Source: Cellulomonas sp. Leaf334 (GTDB lineage Bacteria; Actinomycetota; Actinomycetes; Actinomycetales; Cellulomonadaceae). Taken from it: a DNA stretch of 64,000 nucleotides. The position numbers and the translations under genes were made by a program. Location of the stretch: positions 62,001 to 126,000 of the forward strand of contig NZ_LMOO01000001.1 in NCBI RefSeq assembly GCF_001424195.1, given 5' to 3'. Positions 7,955 through 16,624 of this stretch are shown here, piece by piece (the stretch's first letter is position 1; each line of letters opens with the position of its first letter). A model generated the notes under the pieces. The model was not told the DNA's origin, made no database searches, and saw nothing but the letters and a program-made list of their open reading frames with translations.

Positions 7955-8809
7955 GTGCCAGACCAGTTCCCCGCACAGCAGCAGCAGCCCCCCGGGCTCA
8001 CGGAGCCCATGACCCCGACCCCCGACCACGGGGAGTCCAGCTACGAGGGCCACGGCTCCCTGACCGGCCGGAAGGCCCTGATCACCGGCGGCGACTCGGG
8101 CATCGGCCGGGCGGTCGCCATCGCGTACGCCCGGGAGGGCGCCGACGTGGCGATCGTGTACCTCCCGCAGGAGCAGGAGGACGCCGACGAGACCGCGCGC
8201 TGGGTCGAGGAGGCCGGTCGCCGGTGCGTGCAGATCCCGACCGACCTGACGGACGAGCAGTCCGCGCGCGCAGCCGTGCGGACGGCGGTGACCGAGCTGG
8301 GCGGGCTCGACGTCCTGGTGAACAACGCCGGGTTCCAGATGGCGCGCCGCGAGTCGATCGCGGACATCTCCTCGGAGGACCTGGACCGGACCTTCAAGAC
8401 GAACCTGTACGCGCTGTTCTGGGTCACCCAGACGGCGCTGGAGCACATGGGCGAGGGCGGCGTGATCCTCAACAACTCGTCGATCCAGGCGTACCAGCCG
8501 TCCGAGACGCTCCTGGACTACGCCTCGACCAAGGCGGCGATCAACAACGTGACCGTCAACCTGGCCGCGGAGCTGGGACCGCGGGGGATCCGCGTGAACG
8601 CCGTCGCACCGGGACCCATCTGGACACCGCTGCAGCCGGCGACGCAGTTCACGGAGAAGGTCGAGAAGTTCGGCTCGGACACCCCGCTCGGGCGTGCGGG
8701 ACAGCCGGCCGAGGTCGCGCCCGCCTTCGTCTTCCTCGCGGCGGACGCGACCGCGTCCTACGTGTCCGGCACCGTCCTGGGGGTCACGGGCGGCAAGCCG
8801 GTCTTCTGA
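7955..8809 (+). CDS. SDR family oxidoreductase (general-stress type)
   Basis: 284 aa from a GTG at 7955, chosen because GCAGGAGC sits just upstream and earlier in-frame starts add low-complexity Arg-rich sequence. There is a Gln/Pro-rich N-terminus, then the cofactor loop TGGDSGIGRAVA (about 44-55), NNAG (about 126-129), catalytic Ser-Tyr-Lys in NNSSIQAY and YASTKAA, and a VAPGPIWTPL loop. The GGDSGIG variant and the N-terminal extension are typical of the YhxD/YdaD-type general-stress dehydrogenase group. Substrate unknown. Confidence 0.87.
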   Translation: MPDQFPAQQQQPPGLTEPMTPTPDHGESSYEGHGSLTGRKALITGGDSGIGRAVAIAYAREGADVAIVYLPQEQEDADETARWVEEAGRRCVQIPTDLTDEQSARAAVRTAVTELGGLDVLVNNAGFQMARRESIADISSEDLDRTFKTNLYALFWVTQTALEHMGEGGVILNNSSIQAYQPSETLLDYASTKAAINNVTVNLAAELGPRGIRVNAVAPGPIWTPLQPATQFTEKVEKFGSDTPLGRAGQPAEVAPAFVFLAADATASYVSGTVLGVTGGKPVF

Positions 8810-8812
8810 GAG

Positions 8813-9484
8813 CTACCCCTGGTTCACGACGGGGTGGCCCTCGGAGGCCTGCACGACCACGAAGCCCTGCCCGACGAGCCCGAGCTGGTAGGCCTCGCCG
8901 GAGCCGCGCCCGATGACCGCCCCGATCTTCGCGGTCTTGCGGACCGTCGACTGCAGCGACGTCGACCACAGCACGGCTGCCTGCATGTCCACGTAGGTCG
9001 GCACGTCGACCTGCAGGACGACCGGGGTGCCGTACGCGGTCACGGCCAGCGCACCGGTGCCGGTGAAGGTGGTGTTGAACAGACCTCCGCTGAGCATCGA
9101 GGCGCCTTCGACCCGGTTGATGTCCCAGGTCAGGGTGCTCTCGAACGCGAGGATGGCGGAGCCGCTGACGGTCACGCTCTCGCCCTCGAGGTGGATGATG
9201 AAGATCTCGTCGGCGTCCTGGGCCAGGAAGACGTCGCCGCTGCCCGAGACCTTCATCAGCGACATGCCCTCGCCGGTGAAGGCCTTCTTGAACATCTTGG
9301 CGACGCCGCCGCTGCCCTGGTAGTTGAAGTCGACGTCGCCCTGGTAGGCCACCATCGACCCCTGCTTCGCGTAGAAGAACCCGCCCGTTCCGGCGAGGTC
9401 GACCTTGAGCATCCGCTCGTTCTGGAGCACGAAGCTGCCGGGCTCGGTGGACCGTTCGGCGTTCTGCATGAGTGAGCTGCGCAT
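8813..9484 (-). CDS. AIM24 family protein
   Basis: 223 aa of beta-rich sequence with GTGGFFYAKQGSMVAYQG near the N-terminus and SGSGDVFLAQDADEIFIIHL in the middle. The C-terminal part has a Gly-rich SGEAYQLGLVGQGFVVVQASEG. This is the AIM24 / TIGR00266 fold, a double-psi-like beta domain of unknown function, widespread in actinobacteria. The start at 9484 is uncertain: a second Met lies five residues in (MQNAERS). It is convergent with the SDR gene, 3 bases apart. Confidence 0.83.
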   Translation of the reverse strand: MRSSLMQNAERSTEPGSFVLQNERMLKVDLAGTGGFFYAKQGSMVAYQGDVDFNYQGSGGVAKMFKKAFTGEGMSLMKVSGSGDVFLAQDADEIFIIHLEGESVTVSGSAILAFESTLTWDINRVEGASMLSGGLFNTTFTGTGALAVTAYGTPVVLQVDVPTYVDMQAAVLWSTSLQSTVRKTAKIGAVIGRGSGEAYQLGLVGQGFVVVQASEGHPVVNQG

Positions 9485-9518
9485 CGACGCATGCTAGCCG
9501 TCGGAGCACACTGGTCAG

Positions 9519-10649
9519 GTGGTCGACAGACCGGTCCCACCGCCGCCCAGCTGCCCGATCGGGTGGCAGCCGCAGGCGCTCGCGCCCGTGTTCTGGGGCG
9601 TCCGCTCCCTCGGACCGGCCGACGGTGCTCCGGTCGACCTGCGGATCTTCTTCCCCAGCCTTGACGGAGCGGTCGAGTCCGCGCGTCTGCTCGAGGGCTG
9701 CGGGCGGTACCCGGTGGTGCTGTTCGCGCACGGGCACTGCCACCAGGACACCGACCACTACCGACGCTGGTTCCTCGTGCCCGCGATGCTCGCGCGCAGC
9801 GGGTACGTGGTCGTCGTCCCGCGTCTGGCCGGCAACGAGGGTGGCCAGAACCCGTCCGTGCCCGACCACCCGGACGAGGCCACCCTGGACGCGGTGCTCG
9901 ACTGGGTGCGGACGGGGTGGGAGCACGCGGACGTGCTCCTGCCGCCCCCGGCGACCGGTGTGGTCGGGCACAGCTTCGGCGCGATGCTGGGTGCCCGGTT
10001 CGCCGTGGGCCGCGAGATCGGTGCGTTCGCCGGGCTGAGCGGCGGGTGGCAGGACTGGTACGGCGGGTCACTCTTCCCGCTGCCGCTGCTCGACCTTCCC
10101 ACGCTGCTGGTGTGGGGCATGGACCTGGACCTGTTCAGCCAGCTCACGGAGGCGCAGTGGCAGGCGATGCACCGGCCGCGGCACCGCGTGGTGTTCGACG
10201 AGGGCACGCACTGGGACTACCTCGGGGACGTCGACCTCCCGTGCCGGCCGGGACGCGGCGCGTGCACGCAGATCGCGGGGGCGACCGCGGACCTGGTGAC
10301 GATGTTCTTCGCCCGGTACCTCCCACCCGAGCTGGCGACGAACCTCGCGGTGGAGGTGCCGTCGTCGCTCGTCCCGCCCGAGCTCGACCTCACCTCGGAG
10401 CAGGAGTTCTTCGCCGGCGGGTTCCTCGGTGGCTTCCACCGCCTCGGCAGCGAGCCGCGGTGCGGCGTGACGGTGTCGTCCGACAGCGAGCGCCTGCTCG
10501 CCAACCGCCGGACGCGGGAGACGCACTCCCTCGACCACCCGTGCGTGTGGGTGTCGAGGATCGCGACCCGGAACCGGCAGCCCGTCGGTGCGCGCCCGGC
10601 CGGGTACCACTGGTGCGACGTGTGCTTCCCCAGCCGGGCGGACGGTTAG
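9519..10649 (+). CDS. Alpha/beta hydrolase family protein (dienelactone hydrolase/PET-hydrolase-like)
   Basis: 376 aa from a GTG. VVLFAHGHCHQDTDHYRRW (about 67-85) supplies the oxyanion strand, and GHSFGAMLGARFA (nucleophile Ser near 150) is the GxSxG elbow. A C-terminal part of about 90 residues holds several Cys and ends in a WCDVCFPSR segment, unusual for a plain hydrolase. No signal peptide is evident. The 3' end overlaps the convergent permease gene by 4 bases. Substrate cannot be told from sequence. Confidence 0.75.
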   Translation: MVDRPVPPPPSCPIGWQPQALAPVFWGVRSLGPADGAPVDLRIFFPSLDGAVESARLLEGCGRYPVVLFAHGHCHQDTDHYRRWFLVPAMLARSGYVVVVPRLAGNEGGQNPSVPDHPDEATLDAVLDWVRTGWEHADVLLPPPATGVVGHSFGAMLGARFAVGREIGAFAGLSGGWQDWYGGSLFPLPLLDLPTLLVWGMDLDLFSQLTEAQWQAMHRPRHRVVFDEGTHWDYLGDVDLPCRPGRGACTQIAGATADLVTMFFARYLPPELATNLAVEVPSSLVPPELDLTSEQEFFAGGFLGGFHRLGSEPRCGVTVSSDSERLLANRRTRETHSLDHPCVWVSRIATRNRQPVGARPAGYHWCDVCFPSRADG

Positions 10650-11545
10650 CGGGCCGACGCCTGCCCGGTCAGGCCGCGGGAGTGCAGGACGTGACGTTCC
10701 AGCGGCGCGAAGACGACGAGCTCGATCACGATGCCCACGAGGAAGATCAGCCCGATCGACGCGATGACCAACGACATGTCGCTGGTGACCCGGCCGAGGT
10801 CGAGGATCTGCCCGAGCCCGGTGCCGAGGCCGGTCTGCACGATGAGCTCGGCGGCCATGAGCGAGCGCCACGCGAACGCCCACCCCTGCTTGAGCCCGCC
10901 GAGGAACCCGGGCAGCGCGGCGGGCAGCAGGACGAACCGGATCCGCGTCCAGCCCGTCGCGCCGAGCACCCGGCCCACGCGCAGGTACAGCGGAGGCACC
11001 TGGTCGGTCCCGGCGAGGAGGCCGTTCACGATCGACGGCACTGCGCCGAGCAGGATGACCGCGTACATCGTCGCGTCGGTCAGCTGGAACCAGATGATCG
11101 CGGCCGGCACCCAGGCGACCGACGGGAGCGACTGCAGGCCGGTGATGATCGGCCCGAACGCGCGGCGCAGGAGCGGGGACGCGGCCAGCGCGACACCGAT
11201 CGCGACGCCGACGACGACCGACATCGAGAAGCCGACCGCCGCGCGCTGCACGCTGAGGGTGACGGCGCGCCACGCCGAGCCGTCCTGAATGGTGCCGAGC
11301 AGGGTATGCCAGGTGTCCGCCGGGCTGGGCAGGGCGTAGGGCGGCTTGAGCTCCAGCAGGTAGGCGACCTGCCACACGACGAGCAGCGCGCCGAGGGCGG
11401 CGAGCACGGGCCAGACCGCCCGCCACGCGGCCCGCCAGACGGAGCTGCGGGGTGCGGCGATCGGTGTCTCGAGCGCATCGAGGCCGGCCGCGAGGTCGTC
11501 GTCCGCCGTCCTGCGGGTCGGGGGAGCCGAGGTGTCAGTGGCCAT
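10646..11545 (-). CDS. ABC transporter permease, sulfonate/taurine/nitrate type (SsuC/TauC-like)
   Basis: 299 aa with about six membrane helices, beginning around residue 45. The coupling motif is in the segment MAAELIVQTGLGTGLGQI (EAA-like loop), typical of the BPD_transp_1 NitT/TauT family. It is the third gene of a substrate-binding protein / ATPase / permease operon and overlaps the ATPase gene by 11 bases. Organosulfur substrates are inferred from the family and from the Cys-rich leader peptide upstream of the operon. Confidence 0.85.
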   Translation of the reverse strand: MATDTSAPPTRRTADDDLAAGLDALETPIAAPRSSVWRAAWRAVWPVLAALGALLVVWQVAYLLELKPPYALPSPADTWHTLLGTIQDGSAWRAVTLSVQRAAVGFSMSVVVGVAIGVALAASPLLRRAFGPIITGLQSLPSVAWVPAAIIWFQLTDATMYAVILLGAVPSIVNGLLAGTDQVPPLYLRVGRVLGATGWTRIRFVLLPAALPGFLGGLKQGWAFAWRSLMAAELIVQTGLGTGLGQILDLGRVTSDMSLVIASIGLIFLVGIVIELVVFAPLERHVLHSRGLTGQASAR

Positions 11546-12326
11546 GGCGGGCGATCTCCTGTCGCAGGTCCTCGGTGATCTCGGCGCTGAGCCGGGACAC
11601 GTCGGGGTCGTCGATGCGGCGCGGCTGGGGGATGTCGACCGACCACTCGCGGGCGACGCGTCCGGGGCGCGAGGAGAGCAGCACGACGCGCTGCCCCAGC
11701 CGGACCGCCTCGCGCACGTTGTGCGTCACGAAGATGACGGCCCGTCCCGTCTCGGTCCAGATGCGGGTGAGCTCCTCGTGCAGGACGTCCCGGGTGATGG
11801 CGTCGAGCGCCGCGAACGGCTCGTCCATGAGCAGGAGGTCGCCCTCCTGGGCCAGCGCGCGGGCGAGGGCGACGCGCTGCCGCATCCCGCCCGACAGCTC
11901 GTGCACGCGCTTCGGGCCGGAGCCCTCCAGCCGGACGAGGGTGAGCAGGCGCTGCGCCTCCTCGCGGCGCTCCGCCCGGGCGACGCCCCGCAGGCGCAGC
12001 GCGAGCTCGACGTTCCCCGCGGCGGTGAGCCACGGGTAGAGCGCGGGCTCCTGGAACATGAGCGCCGGCCGGCCGCCGGGGACCTCGACGGTGCCGGAGA
12101 CCGGCTGGTCCAGGCCCGCGACCAGCGAGAGGAGCGTCGACTTGCCGCAGCCCGACGCCCCGAGCAGGCAGACGAACTCGCCCGGTGCCACGGTCAGGTC
12201 GATGCGGTCGAGGACCGGGGGTCGCGACGCCTCGCCGAAGTGGTGCGTCACCCCGGTCAGGCGCGCCGCGACGGCGGCCGGGGCCGTGGAGCCCTGGCCG
12301 TCGACCGCCGTCACGGTGGTGGTCAC
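11535..12326 (-). CDS. ABC transporter ATP-binding protein, SsuB/TauB-like
   Basis: 263 aa from a GTG whose GTGA overlaps the stop of the substrate-binding protein gene by 4 bases, indicating translational coupling. Walker A GASGCGKST (about 52-60), Q-loop FQEPALYPWL, signature LSGGMRQRVALARAL and Walker B LLLMDEPFAALD are all intact, with the H-loop in FVTHNVREA. The PALYPWL Q-loop is characteristic of the nitrate/sulfonate/taurine class. It energises import through the permease encoded immediately downstream. Confidence 0.92.
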   Translation of the reverse strand: MTTTVTAVDGQGSTAPAAVAARLTGVTHHFGEASRPPVLDRIDLTVAPGEFVCLLGASGCGKSTLLSLVAGLDQPVSGTVEVPGGRPALMFQEPALYPWLTAAGNVELALRLRGVARAERREEAQRLLTLVRLEGSGPKRVHELSGGMRQRVALARALAQEGDLLLMDEPFAALDAITRDVLHEELTRIWTETGRAVIFVTHNVREAVRLGQRVVLLSSRPGRVAREWSVDIPQPRRIDDPDVSRLSAEITEDLRQEIARHGH

Positions 12327-13435
12327 GTGCCCGACGCCCCGAGGCCGCCGTCGGAGACCGGCTCCTGGTCGTTCTCGGCGAGCACCTCGTTGAGCAGGGT
12401 CAGGTCGTAGATGCCCTGCAGGTCGGTCTTCTTGGAGGTGCCTGCCTCGACAGCGTGGTCGGCCGATGTCTGCAGGCTCGCGGCGATCGGGTCGAGCGTG
12501 ATCCGCAGGTTGCCCCACGCGCGGTCCAGCACCTCGGCGGAGAGCGGCTTGCCGCTGAGCTTCTCGATCACGGTGTTCGACAGGGTCTTGGCCTCGTCGG
12601 GGTTCGCCGCGATCCACTCGGACGTGGCGTACTCGGCCTCGAGGAGCTTCTTGACGGTGCCCGGGTACTTGGACAGGTACTCCGTGGCGACGATCAGGTG
12701 CGTGGTGACGAAGTCGCCGTCGGGCCACAGCTCCAACTCGTCGAGCAGGACGTGCGCACCGGCGTCGACGACGAGCCGCGACGCCCACGGCTCCGGTAGC
12801 CACGCACCGTCCAGCTGCCCGGCCTTGAACAGGTCGAGCGTCTGCGAGTTCTCCTGCGGCGCGATCGTCACGTCGCTGGCGCCACCGGTGAGCGAGGTCT
12901 CGAGCCCCTCCTCGGCGAGCCAGGCGCGCAGCGCGACGTCCTGGGTGTTGCCCAGCTGCGGGGTGGCGAGCGTGGCACCGACGAGGTCCTCGGGGGAGTC
13001 GATGCCCTCGCGGACGACCAGCTGCGCCCCGCCGGAGGTCGCACCGGAGACGATGCGGACGGCCTCGCCGTTCGACTGCGCGAACGCGTTGATGGCCGGG
13101 TTGGGGCCGATGAACGTCGCGTCGATCGCGCCACCGAACAGGGCCTCGACCGCAGCCGGACCGGCGTTGAAGATCGAGGTGGTGAGCGTCGTGTCGCCCA
13201 GCGCCTCCTGGTAGGTGCCGTCGTCGACCCCGACGAGGGCGACGGCGTGCGTGAGGTTGGCGAAGTAGCCGAGGCGCAGCTCCGGTGCCTCCGCGAGGTC
13301 CGCGGGTGCCGCGGACGAGTCGGCTGTCGTGTCCGTGCCGGGCTCCTCGGCGGCGGAGGAGGCGCACGCACCGAGGGACGCGAGGAGGCCGGCGGCGAGG
13401 AGGGCGGCGGTCAGACGGGCGGGACGGGCGGTCAT
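12323..13435 (-). CDS. ABC transporter substrate-binding lipoprotein, SsuA/TauA-like
   Basis: 370 aa starting at MTARPAR. The signal peptide ends in a lipobox-like LGAC (Cys near 25), so it is probably a lipoprotein anchored outside the membrane. The mature part contains LRLGYFANLTHAVALVG and the GPNPAINAF segment typical of NMT1/THI5-like sulfonate- and taurine-binding proteins. A longer in-frame extension exists but is rejected because the signal peptide would be internal. First gene of the operon; a Cys-rich leader ORF lies 222 bases upstream. Confidence 0.88.
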   Translation of the reverse strand: MTARPARLTAALLAAGLLASLGACASSAAEEPGTDTTADSSAAPADLAEAPELRLGYFANLTHAVALVGVDDGTYQEALGDTTLTTSIFNAGPAAVEALFGGAIDATFIGPNPAINAFAQSNGEAVRIVSGATSGGAQLVVREGIDSPEDLVGATLATPQLGNTQDVALRAWLAEEGLETSLTGGASDVTIAPQENSQTLDLFKAGQLDGAWLPEPWASRLVVDAGAHVLLDELELWPDGDFVTTHLIVATEYLSKYPGTVKKLLEAEYATSEWIAANPDEAKTLSNTVIEKLSGKPLSAEVLDRAWGNLRITLDPIAASLQTSADHAVEAGTSKKTDLQGIYDLTLLNEVLAENDQEPVSDGGLGASGT

Positions 13436-13657
13436 GTCAGGTCCTTGGGGGTCGCGGGTCGAGTGGGCGGGCGGTCGTCGACGACGACATCGCCGCGCAG
13501 GCTCGGTGCGCGCGTGCTGAGCGAGATGGGGCCGGCTGGGCGCCATGGGGTGGGTCCTCCGCGGGGGACGGGGTGGAGGCGCACGCGTCACGCCGAGTCG
13601 TCGTGGGGATCGACGAGGGCCGGGCGTCGGACGCGCGGCCGGGGGACGGTGCCGCGT
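13436..13657 (-). promoter_or_regulatory. Untranslated leader between the Cys-rich peptide and the ssu-like operon
   Basis: These 222 bases separate the stop of the leader peptide at 13658 from the substrate-binding protein start at 13435. The stretch is G/C-rich and can form several hairpins, but I could not assign a unique terminator/antiterminator pair. It is the natural place for attenuation linked to cysteine-codon translation. No competing gene is convincing here. Confidence 0.4.
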
Positions 13658-13738
13658 TCAGACGTTCCGCGGACAGCAGGGGCGCGCGGAAGCCAGGACG
13701 GCGTGACAGCACGTCGAGGCGGCGCGGCGGGTCTGCAT
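13658..13738 (-). CDS. Putative cysteine-responsive leader peptide (26 aa) of the ssu-like operon
   Basis: A short ORF with two Cys-Cys doublets (residues 10-11 in ASTCCHA and 21-22 in ARPCCPR). It opens MQTRRAAST. It precedes a sulfonate-type importer, where cysteine-limited translation would make sense as a signal. Poly-Cys short ORFs that attenuate sulfur genes in response to cysteine are known from mycobacteria. Two other sulfur loci in this window also have Cys-containing leader ORFs. No obvious ribosome-binding site is seen, so translation could be weak or the transcript leaderless. Function is inferred. Confidence 0.55.
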   Translation of the reverse strand: MQTRRAASTCCHAVLASARPCCPRNV

Positions 13739-13829
13739 GGGATGAGGATGGCCGTCTGCGGGCCCCGGCAACAGCACCGTCTCTTAATGTGGACACGGCA
13801 GGTCGGAATACGAGACTTTACAGCGAGAC

Positions 13830-13864
13830 GGCCGCGCCCGGGGCTCGGTGCCCCGGACGCGGCC
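13830..13864 (-). terminator. Hairpin terminator after the manganese catalase gene
   Basis: GGCCGCGCCCGGGG (13830-13843) pairs with CCCCGGACGCGGCC (13851-13864): 13 of 14 pairs around a 7-base loop. It lies 14 bases past the catalase stop on the minus strand and is followed by a mildly T-containing stretch. The lack of a strong T-run is usual in high-GC actinobacteria. Confidence 0.7.
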
Positions 13865-13877
13865 GACTCGGGTCCTG

Positions 13878-14852
13878 CTACTTCGCCGGCTTCTTCTCCG
13901 GCGGGACCGGCCCGTACAGCGGCGGCGCGGGCTCGGCCATCTCCAGGTCGGCCGTCGCCTGGATGAGCGCGAGCAGATCGGTGTCGAGGCCGGGGGAGAA
14001 CTCCTCGAACCGCTCGTCGGCGATCTCCGACGGCACGCCGGCGGGCGCCTGCTCGGTGCCGTCGAGCTCGGTGCCGTCCTTCGAGGGGGACATCCCCTGG
14101 AAGATCCGGCCCGCCTCCGAGGACGCGGTCAGGTCGAATGTGTACTGCTTGCTCTGCAGCCCCAGATCGACCAGCTTCTTGACCTCGGGGAACTTCTCCG
14201 CGTTGGTCTTCGGGATCGGCAGCAGCGACGCCCAGTTCACGCCGAGGGTCTCCAGCGCGCGGGCGTACGCGTTCTCGTGGGCCTGGTCGCGCACGATCAG
14301 GTACGAGATGGTCGAGCGGGCCGTCTTGTTCTCGGTCATCTCGTAGATCCGGCACTTCTGCAGGCGGCCCGTGGACTCGAGCATCAGGTTGTAGAGCAGG
14401 TCGAGCACGAGGTTGCCCGAGTTGTAGACGTAGGACCCGGACCACGGGTTGCCCGCGGCGTCCACCGGTAGTGCGCCTTGGGCGGCGACCAGGTAGTGGT
14501 GGATGTTGCCCGCGTCCAGCGCGGACTCCAGCGGGGTGGCACCACCGGCGCCGGGCGTGTCCAGCGGGTCGGTCTTCTTGCCGTTGTACCGCGGGGAGCC
14601 GTCGAGCAGGCGCGCGATGGTGGTGCCGATCAGCTCGACGTGGCTGATCTCCTCGGTGCCGATGCCCTGGAGCAGGTCCCGGTACGGCTTCCCGCTCTTC
14701 CCGCGGAAGTTGATGCTCTGGAACAGGTACTGCATCATCGTGCGCATCTCGCCGAACTGGCCGCCGAGACCCTCCTGCAGGGCGTTCGCTGCTGCCGGGT
14801 CCGGCTCGTCCGCCTCGATGTCGTTGATGAGTCGCTGCACGTGCAGGTACAT
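13878..14852 (-). CDS. Manganese catalase family protein
   Basis: 324 aa. Candidate dimanganese ligands are in GGQFGEMRTMMQYLFQ (Glu near 35), IGTEEISHVELI (Glu and His near 66-71), the LLYNLMLESTGRL segment and RDQAHENAYARAL (His), matching the ferritin-like four-helix catalase fold. It disproportionates hydrogen peroxide in the cytoplasm. The C-terminus ends in a Pro-rich stretch (PAPPLYGPVPPEKKPAK). It follows the YihY gene by 15 bases and probably closes the minus-strand stress cluster; a hairpin terminator follows. Confidence 0.92.
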   Translation of the reverse strand: MYLHVQRLINDIEADEPDPAAANALQEGLGGQFGEMRTMMQYLFQSINFRGKSGKPYRDLLQGIGTEEISHVELIGTTIARLLDGSPRYNGKKTDPLDTPGAGGATPLESALDAGNIHHYLVAAQGALPVDAAGNPWSGSYVYNSGNLVLDLLYNLMLESTGRLQKCRIYEMTENKTARSTISYLIVRDQAHENAYARALETLGVNWASLLPIPKTNAEKFPEVKKLVDLGLQSKQYTFDLTASSEAGRIFQGMSPSKDGTELDGTEQAPAGVPSEIADERFEEFSPGLDTDLLALIQATADLEMAEPAPPLYGPVPPEKKPAK

Positions 14853-14867
14853 GGCGTTCCCTCCGGG

Positions 14868-15944
14868 TCAGGCGTCGTCGTCCTTGTTCTCGGCCCCGCG
14901 CGACTGGCGCAGAGCACGGCCGAGCCGTACGTCCTCCTCCTGCTTGGCCTGCTTCTTCTCGCTCGCACGCGTGTCCCGCGGCGGGAGCTGGATGGTCTTC
15001 TCGGCCTCGATGCCGCCCTGCAGCTGGCGGCCCCGCTCGACCTCCGCGTCGAGCTCCGCCCCGAAGAGCAGGGCGAGGTTGGTGATCCACAGCCAGAGCA
15101 GGAACACGATCACCCCCGCCAGCGAGCCGTACGTGTCGCCGTAGCTGGCGAAGTTCGCGACGTAGAAGCCGAACCCTGCCGACGCGAGCACCCACACGAC
15201 CAGCGCCACGATCGCCCCGAGGCTGATCCACCGGAACTTCGGCTGCTGCACGTTCGGCGTCGCGTAGTAGAGGACAGCGATCGCGACCACCACGAGGGCG
15301 ATGATCACCGGCCACTTCACGATGCTCCAGGCCGTGACTGTGACGTCGCTCAGGCCGAGGGCCTCGCCGACCGAGCGGGCGACCCCACCGGACAGCACGA
15401 CGGCCGTGACGATCACGACGGCGATCAGGACCAGGACCACGGTGACGGCGAGGAGCGCCGGCCGCAGCTTCCAGATCGGGCGGCCCTCGTCGACCTCGTA
15501 CACCCGGTTCATGCCCCGGCTGAACGCCGCGACGTACCCCGACGCCGACCACAGGGCCAGCACGAGACCGAAGACCAGCGCGAACCCGGCAGCGGGCGCC
15601 TCCGTCAGCTGCGTGAGGATCGGCTTCAGCGTGTCGTCGACCGAGGAGACGCCGACGTCCCCGGCGATCGTGAGGACGTCGGCGACCATCTTCTCCGGGT
15701 CGCCCACGAGGCCGAGGATCGAGATGACGGCCAGCAGGGCCGGGGCGATCGCGAGGACCGCGTAGTACGTCAGGGCGGCCGCGAGGTCGGTGCACTGGTC
15801 CTTGCCGAACTCGCGCAGCGTCTTGCGCAGGACGTAGAGCCAGGACCGCTTCGTCATGTCGTCGGGGGAGTCGGGCTTGCGCGGGTCCTCCGGCGCCGGG
15901 GCGGCGGCCTTCTCGGTGCTGCGGGTGCTGGACGTGTCGTGCAT
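14868..15944 (-). CDS. YihY/virulence factor BrkB family membrane protein
   Basis: 358 aa with a charged N-terminus, about six transmembrane helices between residues 60 and 300, and a long charged C-terminal tail rich in Lys/Glu. DLAAALTYYAVLAIAPALLA and LWSASGYVAAFSRGMNRVY are hallmarks of YihY/BrkB (PF03631). The family was once called ribonuclease BN, which is a misassignment; its role is unknown. GGGGAGA precedes the ATG. It is 74 bases downstream of the DUF3618 gene. Confidence 0.9.
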   Translation of the reverse strand: MHDTSSTRSTEKAAAPAPEDPRKPDSPDDMTKRSWLYVLRKTLREFGKDQCTDLAAALTYYAVLAIAPALLAVISILGLVGDPEKMVADVLTIAGDVGVSSVDDTLKPILTQLTEAPAAGFALVFGLVLALWSASGYVAAFSRGMNRVYEVDEGRPIWKLRPALLAVTVVLVLIAVVIVTAVVLSGGVARSVGEALGLSDVTVTAWSIVKWPVIIALVVVAIAVLYYATPNVQQPKFRWISLGAIVALVVWVLASAGFGFYVANFASYGDTYGSLAGVIVFLLWLWITNLALLFGAELDAEVERGRQLQGGIEAEKTIQLPPRDTRASEKKQAKQEEDVRLGRALRQSRGAENKDDDA

Positions 15945-16018
15945 GCGGTCGGTCTCCCCATGGGTGTGGTTCGGTCCTGCGCCGCGTGGCGGGGCGCTGG
16001 GCCCCGCCACGCAGGCTC

Positions 16019-16624
16019 CTAGATGCCGGGCTGGTCGCTGCTCGCGGCGTGGGCGCCACGGACGTCGTCCGCTGCCTGGGTGGCGTCGGAGCGCAGGTCG
16101 GACGCGGCGGACCGCCCCTCGTCCTTCAGGGACGCGCCGGCCTCGGTAGCACGGTCCTTGACCGCGGCCGCGGCCCCCAGGGCGGGCTCGCGCAGGTTCT
16201 CCGCGAGGCCCTGGGCTGCGTCCTTCGCCTCCTGGACCAGCGGGGCCGCCTGCTCCTTCGCCGCCGTGGCCAGCTGCTGCTCCTGACGGGTGGCGGGCAG
16301 CAGCGAGGCGATCAGCCAGCCGGCACCGAACGCGACCAGACCGGCGGCGAGCGGGTTGCCGCGGGCCCTGTCCTTCGCGGCGTGCGGCAGCCCGGCAGCC
16401 GTCCCACCGAGGCTCGACGCTGCGGAGCCGGCGCCGTCGACGCCGTCGGAGACGCCGCCCATCACCTTCTCCTTGACGTCCGAGACGGCCGAGCGGACCT
16501 TGTCGGCCTGCCGCTGCGCGACCTGGGTGGGGCTGACCTTGTCGGTCAGGGCGTCGACGTCCGAGCTCAGCTCGGCACGCGTGCGCTCGATGTCCTCGCG
16601 GATCTGGTCCGGGTCGGTGCTCAT
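16019..16624 (-). CDS. DUF3618 domain protein
   Basis: 201 aa. The N-terminal motif IREDIERTRAELSSDVDAL is diagnostic for DUF3618, an actinobacterial envelope-associated family. One short membrane segment (LAAGLVAFGAGWLIASLLP, about 95-113) is followed by a long Ala/Lys/Glu amphipathic helix up to the C-terminus. The ATG overlaps the stop of the Holin-X gene by 4 bases. DUF3618, Holin-X and the next upstream gene are a frequent actinobacterial trio of unknown role, probably in envelope stress. Confidence 0.88.
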   Translation of the reverse strand: MSTDPDQIREDIERTRAELSSDVDALTDKVSPTQVAQRQADKVRSAVSDVKEKVMGGVSDGVDGAGSAASSLGGTAAGLPHAAKDRARGNPLAAGLVAFGAGWLIASLLPATRQEQQLATAAKEQAAPLVQEAKDAAQGLAENLREPALGAAAAVKDRATEAGASLKDEGRSAASDLRSDATQAADDVRGAHAASSDQPGI

